Shown one piece after another: positions 46,420 to 64,000 of a DNA stretch of 64,000 nucleotides (positions are counted from its first letter, which is position 1; each line of letters starts with the position of its first letter). The position numbers and the translations under genes are program-made. The stretch is from Nansenia antarctica (taxonomy: Eukaryota > Chordata > Actinopteri > Argentiniformes > Microstomatidae). The DNA is taken from the NCBI GenBank assembly GCA_963989245.1, contig OZ022353.1:27486593-27550592 (forward strand), written 5' to 3'. Under the pieces are notes generated by a model. It was not told the DNA's origin. It ran no database searches and saw only the letters and a program-made list of their open reading frames with translations.

Positions 46420-48930
46420 ACGAACTCCCCTTATTCTCTTTCTGACTGTGTAAAGTTGGGTGTGTCAGTCTCGGGTGTCAGTCTTGGGTGTGTCAGTCTC
46501 AATGTATATGTAAAGACTTTTATTATCCAACTTGTTCATGTTTATAGCGCTCCTGCGCCCCCCCCCACCTGTACCAAACTTGTGTGATCTTTATCTTCTA
46601 TAACCTCCCACATCCTCCATTCAGCAACTCGATGACAAGAGACGGGACACTCCTGCACATACGGTAAACACGCACACTGTGAGCCATGCGAGAGAGGAGC
46701 GGTTCAACGCTTTTTTTTTTTTTTTTAGCACCGTCGGGGGTGGGGGGGGGGGGAAACAACGGGATTGAACGTGGTCTGCTGTGTCGTGGACATGAAAGAC
46801 TCCTGGTACATTATGTTGTGGTGGTAATAAGTTCGATGCTAGGGTGTTTTTTTTGTCTGAGAAGGAGTTGAGAATAGTGTCTCCTACCACCTACCTAACA
46901 ACACACTGACTGCAGGGTGCAACGTTGCAGAACCTTCAGATAGAGATGTTTCTTCTAGATGCAACAGGTGTGAGTGTCTGTCATAGAGTAGAGTGTCATG
47001 TCAGCTCTGTACAGTACATTTCTAGCTGCAGTGTTCTTAACTTTGGACCTTACTGAATGCACCCCACCCCTGGATGAGTGACAGCTACATGAGTCAGTAA
47101 AGAGCCGCATTAGCTAGCTACCCAGGGAACCTCTGCTTCCTTTATGGTTCGAACAGGGTTGTGAAGTCAATTATGTTCCCCTTTTTGATTGAAGGTCCTT
47201 CGTAATCTGTCAATTTGAGTAGGAATGCAAGCAAGGTACTAGCTTGTGGCCCCCGAGTTTGAGGAATACTTAGCATGACTGCTTCTCCGTTCTCCAAGGA
47301 CAGCTTTGTCCATCACCAGTTGGTTTTGTCTTGTTGCTGCTATGTGAAACATGTCAATCGAAATTAGAGAAGAAAAAAAAAAACGATGTGTCTATCTAGA
47401 CAAAATGACAGATGTAGTGAACACATGTTTGAGTATGACGGCTACTCAAGAAAATAACTCAACTATTGCTTCAAAACCGATAGCAGAGAACAATCCTGAG
47501 GTTGACTTTTGATATAATGTTTTTTGAAATTTATTCTCACACAAAGTCACTTTGAAAAAAATGCCCTCCTTCTGTTCTCAGTCTCACCGGGGAATAATCA
47601 TGTGTTAGGGCTGGCACTAGCCCTATGGCATGGGCATTTGTGCCAGTTGGAGGGGGTGAGGGTGGGGGGGGGGGGGGGGCAGGGAGGAGGTGCCATAGAC
47701 CAGTTCATAGGGCTCTGATGGTGGGTGCCTGAGCATCGATGAGGGAGAGAAGGCAGACGGGAGGGTATAGGAGAGGTAGGGAGGTAGGGGAGTAGGGGAT
47801 TCTGTGTGTAAAAGAAAACTATCTGTCCATTCCCATCCATCTGTCCAGTGTTAGGGAAGAATGGGTCGCCGTGGCAATATGCCTCCACATTCTAAAGGGT
47901 TCGCCGTCTCCTTTCCTTTCCTCAGATGCGTTTTCAAAATCCTGTAGACTAGGTCATACTAAGAGTTTTTAAATATGTAAATCTATTTAGCTGTATATTG
48001 CTGTTACTTTTGTTTACAAGCACACCAACCATGTTTTTAGTTTTCTCCGTTATGTCACTCGATATATTGGGGGAAAATAGCAAAATCAGTACCAGTGTTT
48101 CTTGTATTTAACAAACTGTACTGTACACTAAATGGATGCAAACACTCCTGAATTTTCACAACAGGGTCTGTTTTTTGGGTATGTTTTCAACTTGGCTTCA
48201 GAGCTTAATAACTTTTTGACTTCACTTTTTTGTTTGTTTTCTGATATGAAAACAATATTTTTTGCACAGTGTCCTTTTGGTGAATGTTCACTTGTACCTG
48301 TATTCTGTTGTTTTCTTTCTTTGTTTGTGTTTGTGTGTGGTGTGTGTGCGTGCGTGCATGCATGCATGCGCACGCTTACACACAACCTGGCCCGTGGAAG
48401 ACATGTTATCGTAGAGCTGTTTCTATTTCTTTGTCTTGCCCTAAAAGTAATCTTTCTTGTTGAAAGACATGTTTATTGTTGCCTTGTCACAAAACATGTG
48501 ACTATAATTTATTTTTTATTTTTTGCTTTGCCAAACTTTCACCAAATATGACATTATTTTTCTTTCTTTAATCGTAGTTGATTATATTAAAAGTAAAATG
48601 CCTTATTTAGCTAGTGTTTTTATATATAGATGTTTTGTTACATCTCCATATTGGAAATTATATATCAACGTACTTTCTTTGTTTAGTTTGTTTTTGAATG
48701 CCTCTTCAGTTGTATGCATACATGCCTTGCTATTGTGCGTCATCCAAACTAGGATTTGGTAACATGGTGGTGTCACAGTGGCTGTACGGTGATGGAAGAT
48801 CATGTTCCATGGATACAGCTGTCTTATGTTCCCCTTCAATCACTGTGTGAACCCACATAGTCCACTCGAATTAACTCAATCAGTCCTCAAAGCACAAATG
48901 GAGAACAATAAATTATTGTGTTCTTATCAG
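46420..48930 (+). other. chd6: Probable chd6 3' untranslated region
   Basis: After the stop the sequence becomes T-rich with no transposon ends until beyond 49000, as expected for a long vertebrate 3' UTR. A canonical AATAAA at 48907-48912 is followed by TTATTGTGTTCTTATCAG, a T/GT-rich downstream element. 47665-47685 is a G run and 48345-48370 a TGCA repeat. Short open frames here are not supported as genes. Confidence 0.7.
48907..48912 (+). terminator. chd6: Polyadenylation signal AATAAA (candidate chd6 end)
   Basis: AATAAA with ATTGTGTTCTTATC about 5-20 bp downstream. It lies 2.5 kb after the chd6 stop. Confidence 0.55.
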
Positions 48931-50359
48931 TGACAGTGCCTCCGATTTGGTTTGATAGCTGATATCAGTTGATGTCATTTACAAGGCGATACCATACTAA
49001 GGAGGAAGAGGCCTATGTATGTAGAACCGTTCCTCCAAAGTACATCTCATCTGATGTGATGGTTGTGAAGGACACATACACATGTTGATGTGATGGTTGT
49101 GAAGGACACCATACACATGTTGATTGGCCTCGTCTGATAAGCTGGATGCCCCTTGTTTCATTCAGATGACAAGCTTTTGATACGCTTATATTCACTTGAG
49201 GCCTTTTGTAACTAACATCAACATACATGATGCACAGTATGTATACAACTGAAGTGGAGGTCATTGAGTTATGTGTCTTTGGATAGTCAAGCAACATGTT
49301 CTGGGGGTAAACTATTAATAATCCAACTGAAGTAGATATTAGGTAAATATTCACACTTCATTAACACACCAGAGCCCATGCCCATTTCCTGTTACTTGGC
49401 TTGTTTGTGAAAACTTGAAACAGTTCATTGGTGCAGTATGTGACTATAGTTTGAAGGTCAATGTATTGTCTCCATGTCATCATGACAGCGTTTTACTGTG
49501 CGTGTCTCTTTTTTCAGTTAATTTTTGGTAATTTATGTAAGGTCAGATTGATTTCAAGTCATGTATCTCATTATGTATTTATTGTACTACTCTTGTCTTA
49601 GCATTTTCATGTTTATGCCTGGTTTGTAACTTAATGGGGTCAGACGGACAACAGTCAGGCTTCTAAAGCTTTCTGGCATTCTACAAATTTGAGGAGAAAA
49701 AAGAAAAGCAAAAAAAAAAGTTTCTTGTATCATATTTGCCATCACCCGTGGCAGGAAGAGTTGAAAACGCATAAGTTGATTTCATGACAACAGTGTAAAA
49801 TGCACTTAACATGTGCCATAGATTGTGGATCATTAGGATTGAGGGGTCAATTTCCTCAGCGTGGATTTGGGCTGAATTGTACATTATCCCATTTTCTGCA
49901 GTCATACACCAGTTGCTGGGCCCTATTATGTCTAGTATTTTGCACGTCAGGGGGAGATACAGGATCTGGTTTGCCAATGCTATGTGTGTTGTGATTGCAT
50001 GCCTGGACATGCTGGTTGTAGTAGTCACAACGGTCAGAGGGCAGGCCACCACTGAGTGGGTGCGTGTGTGTGTTTGCATGCATGCTCCAAGGTTATGATC
50101 CAGCAGCTGCTTGTGTTAGGACAGTGGTTCTCAGCTCATATGGTCAAGGCCCGTGTTCAGAGGGGCTGAACTGTGAGCTCCCTAGTTACATTAAACCAGG
50201 TGCACTGCACTGGATGTGGGATCATTCTACTAAAGACAAAGTACTTGGCTGACATCAGCAACATTAATACCGTTTTTTTTGTTTTTTTTAACTAGCTCCT
50301 ATATTCCCATGTGGACCAATCACATAATTCAGAACATGGTATGTGATCTTTTATTGTGC
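48931..50359. other. Intergenic or extended 3' UTR, no gene
   Basis: 49045-49130 contains a 35-bp near-direct repeat (GATGTGATGGTTGTGAAGGA). 50121 onward has CAGTGGTTCTCAGC, which resembles a hAT end, without a partner that I could confirm. No exon is supported. Confidence 0.5.
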
Positions 50360-50365
50360 AATAAA
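50360..50365 (+). terminator. Second polyadenylation signal AATAAA
   Basis: TGCAATAAAAGATGAC is followed by AAGGGGTGTTTTTGCTG, a good GU-rich downstream element. It could end a longer chd6 transcript or belong to an unannotated repeat. Confidence 0.45.
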
Positions 50366-50539
50366 AGATGACTTTCAACTTTCATCAAGGGGTGTTTTTG
50401 CTGCTCAGTCATTGCTATCTGCACAATGTTCAACCTGTTCATGGAGCTGTGTCAACTAGGTTCTATGGACAGGTTTCCCAGACACGGATTAGCAGCCCTT
50501 GACTAAATAAAATGTTCGATAGAAAATCTAAATGTCCAT

Positions 50540-50622
50540 CGTCCATCAACGTCGCTAAAGGAACATCCTCGCGAGACTTATTAAAATAAGTCTGGATTGT
50601 CCTTTAGCGACGTTGATGGAAC
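50540..50622. repeat. Imperfect palindrome upstream of the rbl1 promoter
   Basis: CCATCAACGTCGCTAAAGGA near 50546 pairs with TCCTTTAGCGACGTTGATGG near 50600, leaving a spacer of about 35 bp. Further outward pairing was not found. It may be a small MITE. Confidence 0.75.
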
Positions 50623-50884
50623 ACGCCCCTGGAAGGATGTTTGTTCAGGCCAGCTGCTTCCGGTTTCTGAACTCTCTCACCAGCACTTCTTCCAAACTGG
50701 ACTTCCTATAGGGGGTGTGCAGCCTTTAGCTGCACCAACACACCTGATTTAACCATCATTAAAGTAGTCATCGATGATTTAACCATGATTAAAGTAGTCA
50801 TCCAGCCTCGATCGGATGGTGTTGTGCGCATGACAAACAAACAACGGTTCTAGAACAATACTCGTAGACTACTTGTTGACGTGC

Positions 50885-51000
50885 TTACGTCACTAGGGGA
50901 GACGTCACGACGCAACGCGTGTTTTGTTTACCCGTATCTCATTGGTGGGCAAAGGAGCCGTTTTCCCGCCAATTGCACTTCGGTGCATTGTGGGATCGGG
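50885..51000 (+). promoter_or_regulatory. rbl1: rbl1 proximal promoter: CRE-like, CCAAT and E2F sites
   Basis: TTACGTCA (50885-50892) and GACGTCAC (50901-50908) are CRE/ATF-like. ATTGGTGG at 50941 contains an inverted CCAAT box. TTTTCCCGCCAA at 50961-50972 is a near-ideal E2F site. The cluster lies 120-240 bp upstream of the rbl1 ATG. E2F control of the p107 gene is established in mammals, where the pocket protein represses its own promoter. No TATA box was seen. Confidence 0.75.
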
Positions 51001-51121
51001 TCTGGATGACCGGAGGTTCTGGAAGTGAAGTGGAAGTGTCTCGGGACAACAACAGTGTTGATCATAAAGGTTCTAGATTCTCTGGCTTCGTTCTAGAACG
51101 TTCTGGAAGTTCCATTTTAGA

Positions 51122-63782
<12,661 letters not shown>

Positions 63783-64000
63783 GTGAGCGACCTGGCGTAC
63801 ACATACACACACACACACACACACACAGGAAACACAAAAACACAGTTGTCAACAACCTCATGAAACGTACTGTGGCCCGTGTCACATTGTCACCGGGATT
63901 TATTCCATTTTAAAAGCGTACCGTATTGGATTGATCAAGTGTTATTACCTCCTCTCTCTCTCTCTCTCTCTCTCCCCCTGTCTCTCTCTCTGTCTCTCCC
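63783..64000. repeat. rbl1 intron start with (CA)n and (CT)n
   Basis: A short CA run is at about 63800-63827 and a CT-rich run from about 63949 to the window end. Nothing else was seen. Confidence 0.8.

Noticed and set aside
45172..46005. 277-residue antisense open frame rich in Gly, Ala and Val
   Set aside because: It is the shadow of the GC-rich last chd6 exon, has no recognisable domain, and runs into the LINE tail.
3622..46419. Assignment as chd9 (next to rbl2)
   Set aside because: Blocks such as LYLPVWWECGKHDRD, TIAQLLQEK.LYSFSEWPK and PLFMNG fit CHD6 better, and the following gene has p107-specific motifs (VLTVGDFDERVFLGADADE).
50121..50270. CAGTGGTTCTCAGC as a hAT left end
   Set aside because: No inverted right end or 8-bp duplication was found nearby.

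Overview
The window is nuclear DNA of a ray-finned (teleost) fish. It has vertebrate exon-intron structure with GT-AG junctions, many (CA)n/(CT)n microsatellites, and a dense set of fish-type mobile elements (Tc1/mariner, hAT, PIF/Harbinger, L2-like LINEs, tRNA-derived SINEs). The species cannot be fixed from the sequence. No bacterial-style operon, CRISPR array, rRNA or functional tRNA gene was found.

Two protein-coding genes lie head to tail on the + strand. The first is the 3' part of chd6, a chromodomain-helicase DNA-binding protein of the CHD6-9 subfamily. It has 21 coding exons from 3622 to 46419, 6810 coding nt, the last 2269 residues, with every splice phase consistent and no internal stop. 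The exons encode the end of the SNF2 helicase, the SANT/SLIDE-like region, a very large acidic exon of 2343 nt, and a C-terminal region with BRK-type motifs. The second is the 5' part of rbl1 (p107, retinoblastoma-like 1). It has 10 exons from 51122 to 63782 and runs off the right edge inside the pocket domain. Upstream of its ATG are an E2F site, CRE-like sites and an inverted CCAAT box. CHD6 and RBL1 both map to human chromosome 20q, which supports the assignment over the CHD9/RBL2 pair.

Region by region: 1-3600 is chd6 intron with LINE relics. 3622-20631 holds exons 1-14 with repeat-filled introns. 20632-30023 is a 9.4-kb intron built mostly of nested transposons. 30024-31344 holds exons 15-17. 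31345-42930 is an 11.6-kb intron with a near-complete Tc1 element carrying an open transposase gene. 42931-46419 holds exons 18-21. 46420-50880 is 3' UTR and intergenic DNA. 50880-64000 is the rbl1 promoter and first ten exons, with more nested elements and satellites.

The two host genes act in chromatin and cell-cycle control. CHD6 is an ATP-dependent nucleosome remodeller. p107 is an E2F-binding transcriptional repressor. Points worth a second look: a tandem array in chd6 of about 17 seven-residue units, 15 of them matching the sumoylation consensus; a PIF/Harbinger element whose 3-bp target duplication lies inside a splice donor and rebuilt it; a transposon family with CAGTGTTTCC ends and 5-bp target duplications; a hAT copy inserted exactly in the catalytic YADD motif of a LINE; and copies of the rbl1 exon-1 splice donor reiterated inside intron 1.
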